Source of the DNA: JBFXJF01 sp050175155
GTDB lineage: Bacteria; Bacillota; Bacilli; Tepidibacillales; Tepidibacillaceae
Assembly: GCA_050175155.1 (NCBI GenBank)
Contig: JBFXJF010000012.1
Location: forward strand, 1-64,000
Length of the DNA stretch: 64,000 bases
Direction of reading: 5' to 3'
Positions 8,208-16,332 of this stretch are shown piece after piece; position 1 is the stretch's first letter; each line of letters opens with the position of its first letter. A program made the position numbers and the translations under genes. A model generated the notes under the pieces. It did no database searches, was not told where the DNA came from, and saw only the letters and a program-made list of their open reading frames with translations.

Positions 8208-8227
8208 AACATTTTGTAATTTGTAAC

Positions 8228-8259
8228 AAGCCCAAGAGTGATTTTTCATTCTTGGGCTT
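8228..8259 (+). terminator. Terminator-like hairpin after Hsp20
   Basis: AAGCCCAAGA (8228-8237) pairs with TCTTGGGCTT (8250-8259). No U-run; the next late motif begins in the right arm. Confidence 0.6.
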
Positions 8260-8271
8260 AACTATTTATAT
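8258..8271 (+). promoter_or_regulatory. Late promoter-like motif abutting a start codon
   Basis: TTAACTATTTATAT followed directly by ATG at 8272; no Shine-Dalgarno sequence. Confidence 0.6.
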
Positions 8272-8634
8272 ATGGAAAAGATTCTTATTGAATATAAAGA
8301 TTTAATAATACTAACCTTATCATTCTTAACACTTCCTTTTATTATATTCATTATATCACTTGCTTCTGTTTACCTTCTTGGAAGAATGTTAAATATTGTA
8401 ATGAAACCTAATCATAAAAACTCCATAGCCTTTATTGTTATGGTAATAAGTTATATATTTTATTTTCATTTTATTAAAACAAATTTTACACTATATGAAT
8501 CTATATGGTATTCTGTAATATATTGCGCTTTATCAATAATCTTTTATGTATTATTTGGTTTTAAATTATATGATAGAGTTGATAACTTTTTAGATAAGAA
8601 ACTACCTGACACAAAAGAAAAGAGAAAAAAATAA
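8272..8634 (+). CDS. Membrane protein, three predicted segments
   Basis: 120 aa with hydrophobic segments at about 10-38, 48-68 and 77-97 and a Lys-rich C-terminal tail (DKKLPDTKEKRKK), so the tail is probably cytoplasmic. Leaderless-type start in the late motif. Its stop is directly adjacent to the next ATG. Function unknown. Confidence 0.65.
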   Translation: MEKILIEYKDLIILTLSFLTLPFIIFIISLASVYLLGRMLNIVMKPNHKNSIAFIVMVISYIFYFHFIKTNFTLYESIWYSVIYCALSIIFYVLFGFKLYDRVDNFLDKKLPDTKEKRKK

Positions 8635-9357
8635 ATGCCCGTAGCATTATTAAAAGATACTAAGTTAAGCATTAGAGAAATAATGCTCTATACAGATAGA
8701 TATTTTAAAACACGTTTTGAATATTCTGAAAGGGATATATTAAACTCAAAGATTAGAGTAATACAAAAGAAAACGTATGTGAAAGATAGACCCAACATCT
8801 TTGAAGAAAAATTAGAAATTGAATCATGGTCTGCTCCACAATACTACCCTTATAATAAACATACAAAGGGTAGAAGACAAATGAAGTATAAGCATCATTA
8901 CTCAATTGTTATTCAATTAGCAAAAGATGACAATGGAATCTACTCTTACGATTCTAAAATTCGTTGGCGAGTAGGTAGTTTTAAACAAGTACCTAGAAAA
9001 GTCCCACAAAGCAAAATAAAATCAATTTATCATGAAACACGTAGAAAAGTTAAAAGTAAATATGAGAATATGAAATTAACAAAAAACCAAATAAGTGATT
9101 TAGTTAGAAAAGATTTAGATAAAATACGAAAAAGTGGTACCTATCTAAACACGAGCGATTATATTTCTCAAGCCTTGGGTATAAATCTTGATAATTATAA
9201 TAGAAATTTCTATATACAAAATCAATTCGGATGTTTGTACGGTCCTCTATCAAATGCTAAACCTTCTGAGGATAATACACTAATGCCTTTTTTCTGCAAA
9301 CATATGATTGCAGTTTTAATGTTTCTAATGAAAAAGAAAATAATAAAAGTAAAATAA
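8635..9357 (+). CDS. Basic protein with degenerate SWIM-like C-terminus
   Basis: 240 aa, strongly basic. Near the C-terminus FGCLYG...(about 20 residues)...FFCKHMIAVLMFL recalls a SWIM zinc finger (CxC...CxH followed by IxxxL), but the second cysteine of the first pair is missing (CLY). SWIM modules bind nucleic acid or protein. The rest, including a KYKHHYSIVIQLA stretch, is not recognised. The gene abuts the upstream membrane protein gene and sits among late genes, so a virion role is possible. Confidence 0.55.
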   Translation: MPVALLKDTKLSIREIMLYTDRYFKTRFEYSERDILNSKIRVIQKKTYVKDRPNIFEEKLEIESWSAPQYYPYNKHTKGRRQMKYKHHYSIVIQLAKDDNGIYSYDSKIRWRVGSFKQVPRKVPQSKIKSIYHETRRKVKSKYENMKLTKNQISDLVRKDLDKIRKSGTYLNTSDYISQALGINLDNYNRNFYIQNQFGCLYGPLSNAKPSEDNTLMPFFCKHMIAVLMFLMKKKIIKVK

Positions 9358-9367
9358 CTATATACAT
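9355..9367 (+). promoter_or_regulatory. Late promoter-like motif with downstream RBS
   Basis: TAACTATATACAT, then GAGGA as RBS, then ATG at 9377. Here a normal short leader is possible. Confidence 0.55.
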
Positions 9368-9376
9368 GAGGACTTC

Positions 9377-10144
9377 ATGACATTAAAAGAAAAAGTAAAT
9401 CTCGCAATAAACCCTAAATTTCCTTATGTAGTTTTAGATCAAAAGAATGATGTAGAAATTTCTATAGGTCTAGAAGATAGGGTTTTATACATAACATTCT
9501 TGGGTTCAACATCAAAAAAAGATTGGATTCACAATTTCATGGTATGGTTTAGTTTTATGAATAAACCGTATAAGAATATGAAGAAAACCTTCTTTGTACA
9601 TTCAGGATTTCTAAAGATTTATAAAATATGTAGAAGTACAATTCATAAATGGGTTATTGATAAAGAAAAAGAATATGATTCAATCATTATAACAGGACAT
9701 TCGCTAGGTGGGGCAATATCAACCTTGTGTTGTGAAGATGTTGGATTTTTGAATGAAGAAAAAATTATAGATAAGCCATTTGAAGCTATAGTAACAGGCT
9801 GTCCTAGAGTCTTTGGTTTCTTTAATAGTAAATTGATAAAGACTCGATGCAAAAATTTAACTCGTGTCATAAATAAAAGTGATATTGTTCCTTCAGTTCC
9901 TTTTGCTATACTTGGGTATAAACATATTGGAGAGGTTTACAAAATTGGAAAAAGATTTGTTAATATCTTTTTACCTTCTTGTGTATATAATCATGACACT
10001 AAGCCCTATCTATCTTTAGATTCAAAGTTTATTTCAAATAAAAATACAAACAATCTTTATGAAGATGTGGTTAATTTATATATTAAGTTTTATTGTTTAT
10101 TATTTAGTTTAATCATTACATTTATTATAAGGAGTATATTATGA
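9377..10144 (+). CDS. Class 3 lipase-like hydrolase with C-terminal membrane anchor
   Basis: 255 aa. Lipase_3 alpha/beta-hydrolase features are complete: oxyanion region FLGSTSKKDWIHNF (41-54), nucleophile elbow GHSLGG with Ser109, Asp169 in INKSDIVPSVP, His206 in YNHDTKPY. The last 22 residues are a hydrophobic helix (LLFSLIITFIIRSIL), so the enzyme is probably held at a membrane. Family knowledge: hydrolysis of acylglycerols or lipids. A lipase is uncommon in phages; membrane damage at lysis or entry is a reasonable inference. The stop overlaps the next start (ATGA). Confidence 0.8.
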   Translation: MTLKEKVNLAINPKFPYVVLDQKNDVEISIGLEDRVLYITFLGSTSKKDWIHNFMVWFSFMNKPYKNMKKTFFVHSGFLKIYKICRSTIHKWVIDKEKEYDSIIITGHSLGGAISTLCCEDVGFLNEEKIIDKPFEAIVTGCPRVFGFFNSKLIKTRCKNLTRVINKSDIVPSVPFAILGYKHIGEVYKIGKRFVNIFLPSCVYNHDTKPYLSLDSKFISNKNTNNLYEDVVNLYIKFYCLLFSLIITFIIRSIL

Positions 10145-10668
10145 AATTAATACGTGAATCATTTATGTCAGATCTTCACTATATGAAAAAGGAAGATGAA
10201 AAATTATTAAAGCCTTTCATTGGTTATGCAAAAAACCAAGGATTAGATAATGAAGATCAAGCCGCAGCAATCTTCTATCGTGTTAGAGGTTCCGTTGCTA
10301 AAAAGCAAGGAGATGAGGTTGATGAATTAACCGGTGAAGATATGGGAATTCTTTGGGGTGAGTATAAAGATGCAATTAAAGATGCTCTTTCTTCAAAGAA
10401 GGAAGGATGCACACCAAAGAATAAGTATAGAGAATCTAAATTGAATGAAGACAATTTAGAATTAGATGATGTTACTTTATTTGGAATGTTGACTGCACTA
10501 ATGACTAAAATCGATGATGAAGGAAGTAAAGAATTCAAAGTACTAACAAGAAATATTGATAAGATTATGATTACTGTAGAAAAGTATTTTGATTCTAAAT
10601 ATCCAAATTGGGATGAAGTTTATGAAGATTTACTTCAAGATGCTTCTGACCATATATATAAATATTAA
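10141..10668 (+). CDS. Acidic helical protein with MKLIRESF start
   Basis: 175 aa, acidic, helical. It starts MKLIRESF, similar to the starts at 39854 (MKLIRKAL) and 37791 (MKLLTEKL). Short basic-amphipathic N-termini of this kind act as capsid-targeting peptides in T4 internal proteins (family knowledge), so packaging in the head is a possibility. A YDSKYPNWDEVYEDLLQDA-like C-terminal half has no recognised fold. Overlaps the lipase gene by four bases. Confidence 0.65.
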   Translation: MKLIRESFMSDLHYMKKEDEKLLKPFIGYAKNQGLDNEDQAAAIFYRVRGSVAKKQGDEVDELTGEDMGILWGEYKDAIKDALSSKKEGCTPKNKYRESKLNEDNLELDDVTLFGMLTALMTKIDDEGSKEFKVLTRNIDKIMITVEKYFDSKYPNWDEVYEDLLQDASDHIYKY

Positions 10669-10681
10669 GGGAGAGTATACA

Positions 10682-11104
10682 ATGATTAAGCTCAAAGAAG
10701 GCCAGAAAGTTTTAGATATTGAAGGTAATGTTTACTTAATAGAAAAAGAAGATGTGTTAATTGAAAGAGTTGATGCATCAGACTTTAGTGATTTTGAGTT
10801 CGTTGACGAGATAGTAGCTTTTATCGAAGGAATGTATCTATCCAATCAAAAATATGTAATACTTAGTAAAGCAAAAGATTGGGAAATTTCAATTTTGACA
10901 AAGTCTGGTATAGATCCATTTGTAGTATTATATGAGTTACAAGAGCACTTTGACCAGTCCGGTTACAAAGTAAGTGACTTGGTTGATGGTAGACCTAAAT
11001 GGGATTCTATGAGTTTTATATTATATGGAAGTAATAAATATAGATTTTACATTAATGGAATTGGATCAACCTATACATCAATAAAAATAAGTATAAGGAA
11101 ATAG
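10682..11104 (+). CDS. KEGQKV-module protein, copy 1
   Basis: 140 aa from the ATG at 10682, chosen because GGGAGAG stands 8 bases upstream; the longer reading would overlap the previous gene. Residues 1-26 carry the shared module (IKLKEGQKVLDIEGNVYLIE) found also at 13749, 36411, 37067 and 39281. The rest (VDEIVAFIEGMYLSNQKYVIL...) is not recognised. Probably a virion or head-associated protein given where the other copies lie. Confidence 0.7.
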   Translation: MIKLKEGQKVLDIEGNVYLIEKEDVLIERVDASDFSDFEFVDEIVAFIEGMYLSNQKYVILSKAKDWEISILTKSGIDPFVVLYELQEHFDQSGYKVSDLVDGRPKWDSMSFILYGSNKYRFYINGIGSTYTSIKISIRK

Positions 11105-11112
11105 AGGTCATT

Positions 11113-12555
11113 ATGAAATTAAATAAAGAAATAATCATTGAAGGAAATGTAATTAAAGAAGGTGCTGAAATTGAATTAGTTGAGAATAAAATATTAGAAG
11201 CGTTCGGTTCAGGCAAATCTGCATTGGTCGCAGAAAAAGTTTTAAACGTGTTAGGGCGTAAAATTGGAAAAACTTTTAATTTTAGTGAAGTACCAATAAA
11301 TTATGAGAATAGTTATGGTCAATTCACAGGATATGTAGGTTTAACGAATGATAGTTTAATGATAAGAATAAATTTTAAATTAGGAGCAACTTCTGATTCA
11401 ATTGAAAGTTTTGATGTTTATTTAAATGGGGTGTCTGATGCACCAGATTACACAATAGAAACTACTGGTTTAAATATTATTGAGATAGTAAATACTGTTA
11501 CTGAATCATTAATTGATGAAGGTGAATTAAATGATAATGTACTCCATGAAAGAGGACAATTTTCAACACCAGAAGAAATTCAATACATTTTAGACAAATG
11601 GATTACCGATGATAAATCTATTTTAAAAGATTTACAATCTAAAGGAGTTCCTGAAATATTTTCTGGTGTATGGGATGATTGGGTAAAGGATAAACCTAAC
11701 TATAAAGGGGGTATCAAATACTATTTATTTGCTAAAGGATTAAAACAATTTTTATTAAGTAGAGGTCTTACAAATAAAACATATCGTGCAAGAAAAAATG
11801 GGTCAAAGGAACGACAGATTGAAGACCCCGTATTAGCAGATCAATTAGATTCTATTGTTGAAACTTTAAGTTGGAAAGAAAAATTTGCTTTTATTGATTT
11901 AGTTGTCCAAGATGCTATTAAAGGAAACACAAAAAGCGTTATAGTCAAGGGATCACCTGGATCGGGTAAAACATACCAAATTTTACAATCCCTAGACAAA
12001 GGCAACGCAAAATACAAAACATATTCAGGTGGCGTTAAATCTTTAGATGATTTGATTAGAATTCTATATAATAATGCCAATGAAGATATGATATTAGTTT
12101 TTGATGATTTTGATAGCGTTTTATCTAAGTCTGATTCAGCAAATATATTTAAAGCTATTTTACAAGATATACCAGAACGAATCGTAACTTATGTTGATGT
12201 AGGAAGAGATTCAAAGAAAAATATGTCAGATATACCACCAAAGTTTTCTTTTTATCCTTCAATAATATTTATTACAAATAAGACAAAAATGGATGCGGCT
12301 ATAGAAAGTAGGTCTGTTGTGTTAGATATTACATTAACCAACGATGAAGTTTTAGAAAAAATTGAAGATTCTTTAAAAGAATATAGACCAGAAATTGATA
12401 TAAATATTAAACGTACCGCTTTAGAATTCTGCCAAGAAATTTCTAAAGGAGTAAAGACCATTGATTTTAGAATGATGGACAACGTACTTCGTGCTATTCA
12501 ACTATCACCCTCTAATTGGAAAAAAATAGCTTTATGGATGATGAAAAGTGTTTAA
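11113..12555 (+). CDS. AAA+ ATPase
   Basis: 480 aa. Walker A GSPGSGKT at 280-287, Walker B ILVFDDFD at 327-334, a sensor-like IIFITNK at about 386-392 and a C-terminal helical lid. The N-terminal 280 residues are unrelated to known AAA proteins; they begin MKLNKEIIIEGNVIKEGAEIELVE, a 'xIxGxxIxxGTxIxLVE' pattern also seen in the protein at 37067 (KPYLIEGKIAPKGTKILVES). ATP-driven remodelling is expected; the substrate is unknown. It lies among late genes rather than replication genes, so a role in assembly or DNA delivery is more likely than a clamp-loader role. Confidence 0.8.
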   Translation: MKLNKEIIIEGNVIKEGAEIELVENKILEAFGSGKSALVAEKVLNVLGRKIGKTFNFSEVPINYENSYGQFTGYVGLTNDSLMIRINFKLGATSDSIESFDVYLNGVSDAPDYTIETTGLNIIEIVNTVTESLIDEGELNDNVLHERGQFSTPEEIQYILDKWITDDKSILKDLQSKGVPEIFSGVWDDWVKDKPNYKGGIKYYLFAKGLKQFLLSRGLTNKTYRARKNGSKERQIEDPVLADQLDSIVETLSWKEKFAFIDLVVQDAIKGNTKSVIVKGSPGSGKTYQILQSLDKGNAKYKTYSGGVKSLDDLIRILYNNANEDMILVFDDFDSVLSKSDSANIFKAILQDIPERIVTYVDVGRDSKKNMSDIPPKFSFYPSIIFITNKTKMDAAIESRSVVLDITLTNDEVLEKIEDSLKEYRPEIDINIKRTALEFCQEISKGVKTIDFRMMDNVLRAIQLSPSNWKKIALWMMKSV

Positions 12556-12583
12556 CTAAATAGAATATACAATAGAAGGACAA

Positions 12584-12623
12584 CTGGTTGCTGCCAGCTG
12601 GGAAGTTTAATCCTAGACTTCCC
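12584..12623 (+). other. Hairpin pair downstream of the AAA+ gene
   Basis: CTGG (12584-12587) pairs with CCAG (12593-12596); GGGAAGT (12600-12606) pairs with ACTTCCC (12617-12623). An AT-rich tract with TTTTT follows at about 12634, so the second hairpin may terminate transcription. Confidence 0.45.
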
Positions 12624-12641
12624 TAACTTCAATTTTTAATT

Positions 12642-12658
12642 TTAACTATATAAGTATA
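12642..12658 (+). promoter_or_regulatory. Late promoter-like motif upstream of HNH gene
   Basis: TTAACTATATAAGTATA, about 45 bases before the ATG at 12701; RBS ATAGGAG in between. Confidence 0.55.
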
Positions 12659-12700
12659 GACTCAGCAAAGTCTTAAAAGGAAAAAATATAGGAGACCTTT

Positions 12701-13594
12701 ATGATTCCACAAGAAGTATTACAATCCCGTCAATTTTATTTAAATCAACTTCCTGAAGTTTCAGAAGAAAATAAAATTCATTTAGAAAGATATAAAAGAT
12801 TTATTTTAAGCAGACCAGTACGAAAATTTAAAAGAAATGAAAATTTAAATAGGCATCATATTTTACCTAAAAGTCTTAGAGGTAATAATGCCAAAGAAAA
12901 TTTTATTATTTTAACTACCCGTGAACATTATATTGCACATTTAATTCTGTGGAAGTGTGGATACCTTAAAATGTGTCAAGCTTTTTGGTATATGTCACAT
13001 AATAAAAAACATAGTAATACATTGTCATCTAGGCAATACATATTATTACAAAAAGATAATAGTCATTTTCTTAGTATAATCTTTAAAGGTGTGGCAAAAT
13101 CTGAAGATCATAAACAAAAAATATCCAAAGGAAATAAAGGAAAAATGAGTGGTGAAAATCATCCTTTTTATGGAAAACAACGTAGTAAAGAAACTAAAGA
13201 AAAAATATCAAAATCAAACATTGGTAAAATAAGATCGGAAGAAGCCAAACAAAAAATGAAAGAAAATCATTATGATTGTTGTGGTGAAAATAACCCTATG
13301 TTTGGTAAAGATTGGCGTGAAGGAAAAACAGAAGAAGAATTAAGAATTCATTCTGAAAGAATATCAAAAGCAGGTAAAGGTAAAAAGAAACCTGAAAATT
13401 TTGGAAAAAATATGAGTGGTGGAAATAACCACATGTCAAGAAAAATCCGTTGTATAGAAACAAATGAAATTTTTAGTTGTAAACCAGAAGCTAGTAAAAA
13501 AATATATAAAGATAAAAAATGGGTACAACGGATAAAAGTATCTTTAAAACATAAACGTAAAGTTAAAGGATATTCATGGGAATATGTCGATTGA
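12701..13594 (+). CDS. HNH homing endonuclease with NUMOD3 repeats
   Basis: 297 aa. HNH core: RHHILPKSLRG (H52/H53), N67, H76/H80 in TTREHYIAHLIL. Residues 105-230 contain several 'SxExKxKISKxNxGK...GENxPxFGK' NUMOD3-type DNA-binding repeats, and the C-terminus (RCIETNEIFSCKPEASKKI...GYSWEYV) fits a NUMOD1/IENR1-type helix-turn-helix. Typical free-standing phage homing endonuclease that nicks or cuts a neighbouring allele. Unusually, it is preceded by a late-type motif rather than an early promoter. Confidence 0.88.
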   Translation: MIPQEVLQSRQFYLNQLPEVSEENKIHLERYKRFILSRPVRKFKRNENLNRHHILPKSLRGNNAKENFIILTTREHYIAHLILWKCGYLKMCQAFWYMSHNKKHSNTLSSRQYILLQKDNSHFLSIIFKGVAKSEDHKQKISKGNKGKMSGENHPFYGKQRSKETKEKISKSNIGKIRSEEAKQKMKENHYDCCGENNPMFGKDWREGKTEEELRIHSERISKAGKGKKKPENFGKNMSGGNNHMSRKIRCIETNEIFSCKPEASKKIYKDKKWVQRIKVSLKHKRKVKGYSWEYVD

Positions 13595-13612
13595 ATTATA
13601 TTATATTTTTAA

Positions 13613-13660
13613 ATGAAAAATAAACAGTTATTTGATGATAATATGTTTGATCTACTTTAA
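13613..13660 (+). CDS. 15-codon reading frame, possible gene remnant
   Basis: MKNKQLFDDNMFDLL ends where the late motif begins (stop TAA is part of TTAACTATATAC). No RBS. It may be the 3' tail of a gene displaced by the HNH endonuclease, or chance. Confidence 0.25.
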   Translation: MKNKQLFDDNMFDLL

Positions 13661-13671
13661 CTATATACTTA
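13657..13671 (+). promoter_or_regulatory. Late promoter-like motif
   Basis: TTAACTATATACTTA, about 80 bases upstream of the KEGQKV gene at 13749. Confidence 0.5.
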
Positions 13672-13683
13672 TATAAAGATATT

Positions 13684-13737
13684 ATGCCAAACAATGGGAA
13701 AAAAGCATCCCTTATGTTTATTAAAGCATTAGACTAA
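13684..13737 (+). CDS. 17-codon leader reading frame
   Basis: MPNNGKKASLMFIKALD; its stop overlaps the ATGG just before the RBS of the next gene. No RBS of its own. Could couple translation of the downstream gene; weak evidence. Confidence 0.25.
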   Translation: MPNNGKKASLMFIKALD

Positions 13738-13748
13738 TGGAGAAAATT

Positions 13749-14060
13749 ATGAAAATAAAAGAAGGACAAAAAGTTTTAGATATAGATGGAAATATATATG
13801 AAACTGAACAGGGCGATTTAGTTGAAAGCACTAAGTTAGTTGAATCACGAGATGAATTTTCAAATTTAGCCGATTCTGTAGAAGTGCTAAGGCAGGGTGT
13901 TTCGGCGGTTGGCGCATTCAGGGGTGCAGTTTCTATGTTGGTTGATTTCTTAGATGATAGCATATATAATGATTTAATTGTTATTCAAGACAGTAAAACA
14001 CAACAAAAATTTGATAAGTTGATAAATAATTTAGAAGTGTCTGGATGGTTAATAGATTAA
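13749..14060 (+). CDS. KEGQKV-module protein, copy 2
   Basis: 103 aa from the ATG at 13749, preceded by GGAGA at 6 bases; an ATG 12 bases earlier lacks an RBS. The module is MKIKEGQKVLDIDGNIYETE at residues 1-20. The C-terminal part is a short helical region (VEVLRQGVSAVGAFRGAVSML). Last gene of the rightward block; a two-way terminator follows. Confidence 0.7.
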   Translation: MKIKEGQKVLDIDGNIYETEQGDLVESTKLVESRDEFSNLADSVEVLRQGVSAVGAFRGAVSMLVDFLDDSIYNDLIVIQDSKTQQKFDKLINNLEVSGWLID

Positions 14061-14097
14061 AAAATAAGGCATACAGTGAAATACTGTATGCCTTTTT
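14061..14097. terminator. Bidirectional terminator between convergent genes
   Basis: GGCATACAGT (14068-14077) pairs with ACTGTATGCC (14083-14092), flanked by A-rich sequence on the left and TTTTT on the right. It serves both the rightward block and the leftward SPFH gene. Confidence 0.9.
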
Positions 14098-14109
14098 AAT
14101 TATTAGTAA

Positions 14110-15015
14110 TTACCGCTTAAAATCTGACATATCTAGAATCATTCCACCGTCACTTGATACAGTAGGTACATCCCCCTTCCATTTCTTAATCCACTCAAGT
14201 TGCAGTAGTGTTGCTGTCATGCTTTGACTAAGCAACCTATTGGCCTCTGCTTGTGCAATTGCTTCAATACGAATTGATTCAGCTTTTGCCGCCGATTCAA
14301 GCTTAACAGATTCAGATCGCCCTCGTGCTTCGGCAACTTTCTTTAGTGCTTCTGCTTCTGCTGTCCTGACTTCATTTTCACGCTGTAAAGCAATCTGTGA
14401 TGCTTCAATTTTAGCGTTTAAAGCGCGTACTACCTGATCGGGAAGCCGTAGTGATGTTATCCAAGACAATGATACAATATCAATTCCAATAGGTGCGAAG
14501 TATGCTTTAACATTTGCCTCAACTTCTTCTAGGAGTTTAGCCTTGCCTTCACCTATTACGTCATCGACTGAATATTTAGAGGCAATAACGTTCAGTGAAT
14601 CTCTAACTGCGTTTCTAATTACTGAATCAATTAATTCATCAACCCCTCGTCTATAGGTAGTAAATATTTTAGTAGGTACACCCGGTTCATTTTGAACCTG
14701 TATACTAATGCCAATATCAGCATTAATGCTTAGCCCTTCCTTAGTCTGGAAAGTAAAAGATTCATCCCCTTCACTTCCCTCTACCTTGTCTGCTGTCCAC
14801 ACATAGGTTTTAACAAACATTGGAAACTTGTACCAATCGGTGTTAATCTGCATGAAGGTATTGTATCGACCGGGGCCATATTCCTCGATATCACCACGTT
14901 CACTTCCAAGCAAATTTACCTTTAGCCCCATATAACCAGCATCAATTCTGGTACACCCGATTAGGGTAATACTAAGTAGTAGCATTACCATCATCATCTT
15001 AAATCCGGTTTTCAT
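14110..15015 (-). CDS. SPFH/prohibitin-domain lipoprotein
   Basis: 301 aa. Signal peptide with a lipobox (LIGC, Cys21), then an SPFH/Band 7 domain (about 25-215: GYMGLKVNLLGSERGDIEEYGPGRY, VRDSLNVIASKYSVDDVI) and an Ala/Glu-rich stalk (215-270: AEAEALKKVAEARGRSESVKLESAAKAES). Family knowledge: prohibitin-like proteins build membrane microdomains or cages around proteases. GC is clearly higher than in adjacent phage genes, a sign of recent acquisition. It is the last gene of the leftward operon. The start matches the signal peptide; its upstream region is duplicated by the assembly gap. Confidence 0.85.
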   Translation of the reverse strand: MKTGFKMMMVMLLLSITLIGCTRIDAGYMGLKVNLLGSERGDIEEYGPGRYNTFMQINTDWYKFPMFVKTYVWTADKVEGSEGDESFTFQTKEGLSINADIGISIQVQNEPGVPTKIFTTYRRGVDELIDSVIRNAVRDSLNVIASKYSVDDVIGEGKAKLLEEVEANVKAYFAPIGIDIVSLSWITSLRLPDQVVRALNAKIEASQIALQRENEVRTAEAEALKKVAEARGRSESVKLESAAKAESIRIEAIAQAEANRLLSQSMTATLLQLEWIKKWKGDVPTVSSDGGMILDMSDFKR

Positions 15016-15109
15016 TTTCTGTCCTTTCGTTTTTTGGTATTCTTATAAAAAGAATATCCATAATCTATACACGATACGGTATAGAATATACATACCTACA
15101 CCGTAAATG
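14983..15109. repeat. 127-bp contig end, identical to 15210-15336
   Basis: The 127 bases left of the N-run are identical to the 127 bases right of it. This equals a common assembler k-mer length, so the two contigs overlap and the gap is artificial. Confidence 0.9.
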
Positions 15110-15209
15110 NNNNNNNNNNNNNNNNNNNNNNNNNNNNNNNNNNNNNNNNNNNNNNNNNNNNNNNNNNNNNNNNNNNNNNNNNNNNNNNNNNNNNNNNNNN
15201 NNNNNNNNN
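15110..15209. other. Run of 100 N (scaffold gap)
   Basis: Exactly 100 N, a conventional placeholder. The flanks overlap exactly, so probably no sequence is missing. Confidence 0.95.
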
Positions 15210-15336
15210 CATTACCATCATCATCTTAAATCCGGTTTTCATTTTCTGTCCTTTCGTTTTTTGGTATTCTTATAAAAAGAATATCCATAATCTATACACG
15301 ATACGGTATAGAATATACATACCTACACCGTAAATG
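15210..15336. repeat. 127-bp contig end, second copy
   Basis: Identical to 14983-15109. On merging, the small membrane gene at 15270-15482 would end about 27 bases before the SPFH start. Confidence 0.9.
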
Positions 15337-15482
15337 GCAATACCTAAAATCAAAAAAAGTGTATTATTAACATTCATTAAGTCAGCACCGAGCCATCCAG
15401 AAATTCCAATTGTTAATATGATTTCTATTATACTAGAAATTAAAACTTTAGCTTTTTTGTGTCTCCACTCATTGTTATACAT
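15270..15482 (-). CDS. Small two-pass membrane protein
   Basis: 70 aa with hydrophobic segments at about 13-34 and 40-60 after a basic N-terminus (NNEWRHKKAK). After merging the duplicated contig ends it lies directly upstream of the SPFH lipoprotein, so the two may act together at the membrane. It overlaps the upstream gene by 8 bases. Confidence 0.65.
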   Translation of the reverse strand: MYNNEWRHKKAKVLISSIIEIILTIGISGWLGADLMNVNNTLFLILGIAIYGVGMYILYRIVYRLWIFFL

Positions 15483-15687
15483 TCAATTTGTCTCCTATAA
15501 TCTCTTCAGACTTTGAATCAACATCACTAAACATAACTTTTTCTTTTAAATAACTTCTTGCAATCTTCAAATTAGTATCTTTAATTGTGTTGTCAATTAA
15601 ATTATTAATTGATAGATTATCAGCACCTTCTAATTCAAAGACCCATGAACAAAATCCATCATTAATTTCTACAGTATATTCTACCAT
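15475..15687 (-). CDS. Small protein of unknown function
   Basis: 70 aa from the ATG at 15687, which has GAGGG upstream; a TTG further upstream lacks support. Sequence MVEYTVEINDGFCSWVFELEG, then a helical part. No family recognised. Confidence 0.6.
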   Translation of the reverse strand: MVEYTVEINDGFCSWVFELEGADNLSINNLIDNTIKDTNLKIARSYLKEKVMFSDVDSKSEEIIGDKLNV

Positions 15688-15694
15688 AGTACCC

Positions 15695-15865
15695 TCAATC
15701 AAATTGTGATAATGAATCTATAACAGACTCTAGTTTTTCTATTTCTTCATCTTTACCGTCAAGTCGTTCATTAACTTCATCTTGTAGTCTTCTTAATTCA
15801 TCTCTGTTCTTCACAAGTGAATCCCTAATACTTCTAAGTCTAATCATTAAATTTTTGTGAGTCAT
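15695..15865 (-). CDS. Small coiled-coil protein
   Basis: 56 aa, highly charged: MTHKNLMIRLRSIRDSLVKN followed by heptads (DELRRLQDEVNERLDGKDEEIEKLESVIDSL). A single amphipathic helix that probably dimerises. Its start overlaps the stop of the upstream gene (ATGA). Confidence 0.65.
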   Translation of the reverse strand: MTHKNLMIRLRSIRDSLVKNRDELRRLQDEVNERLDGKDEEIEKLESVIDSLSQFD

Positions 15866-16332
15866 GCTGTCTCCTTTATCATATTTTTTACTAAAAAGTA
15901 AAGTGTAAGATAATTTTCCGGTTCTAATGCATCAGGTGTAATATCCGAATATGCAATATTACCATTGACTACAAGTAATGTTACATATTTGTATGTTGGA
16001 ACATATTGAACAAATTTATTGTAGTCCTTCCATGTCGTATCCATAGGTCTTGTTCTAAAACTAATATCAGCATTAGGAAAATCAATAGCTAGTTTCTTCA
16101 GTATGTTGTTAAGTTTTTTATCTCTGTACCTATCTTCATTTAAAACACTATACAACTTGTGAAAGATTCTATTTCCAACTTCATCTACCCAATGATTAGG
16201 TCTGTTATTATAATCCAGAACACCTAAAAGATTTAGTCCTAAACATTTGTCATAAGAATCAAAGTCTCTTATTTCCAACATGTGTGAAATATCTTCTATC
16301 TTATGAGGTGGCTTCAAACATAATACTTTCAT
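15862..16332 (-). CDS. Hypothetical protein
   Basis: 156 aa, mixed alpha/beta composition, no membrane segment or metal motif. It is coupled to neighbours by 4-base overlaps at both ends, so it belongs to the leftward operon. Not recognised. Confidence 0.65.
   Translation of the reverse strand: MKVLCLKPPHKIEDISHMLEIRDFDSYDKCLGLNLLGVLDYNNRPNHWVDEVGNRIFHKLYSVLNEDRYRDKKLNNILKKLAIDFPNADISFRTRPMDTTWKDYNKFVQYVPTYKYVTLLVVNGNIAYSDITPDALEPENYLTLYFLVKNMIKETA

Noticed and set aside
10589..10681. N-terminal extension of the KEGQKV protein at 10682
   Set aside because: It would overlap the preceding gene by 80 bases and move the start away from GGGAGAG; other module copies begin at the same Met.
12556..13748. 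Group I intron containing the HNH endonuclease
   Set aside because: The flanking genes do not form one interrupted protein and no intron core could be drawn; hairpins at 12584-12623 look like a terminator.
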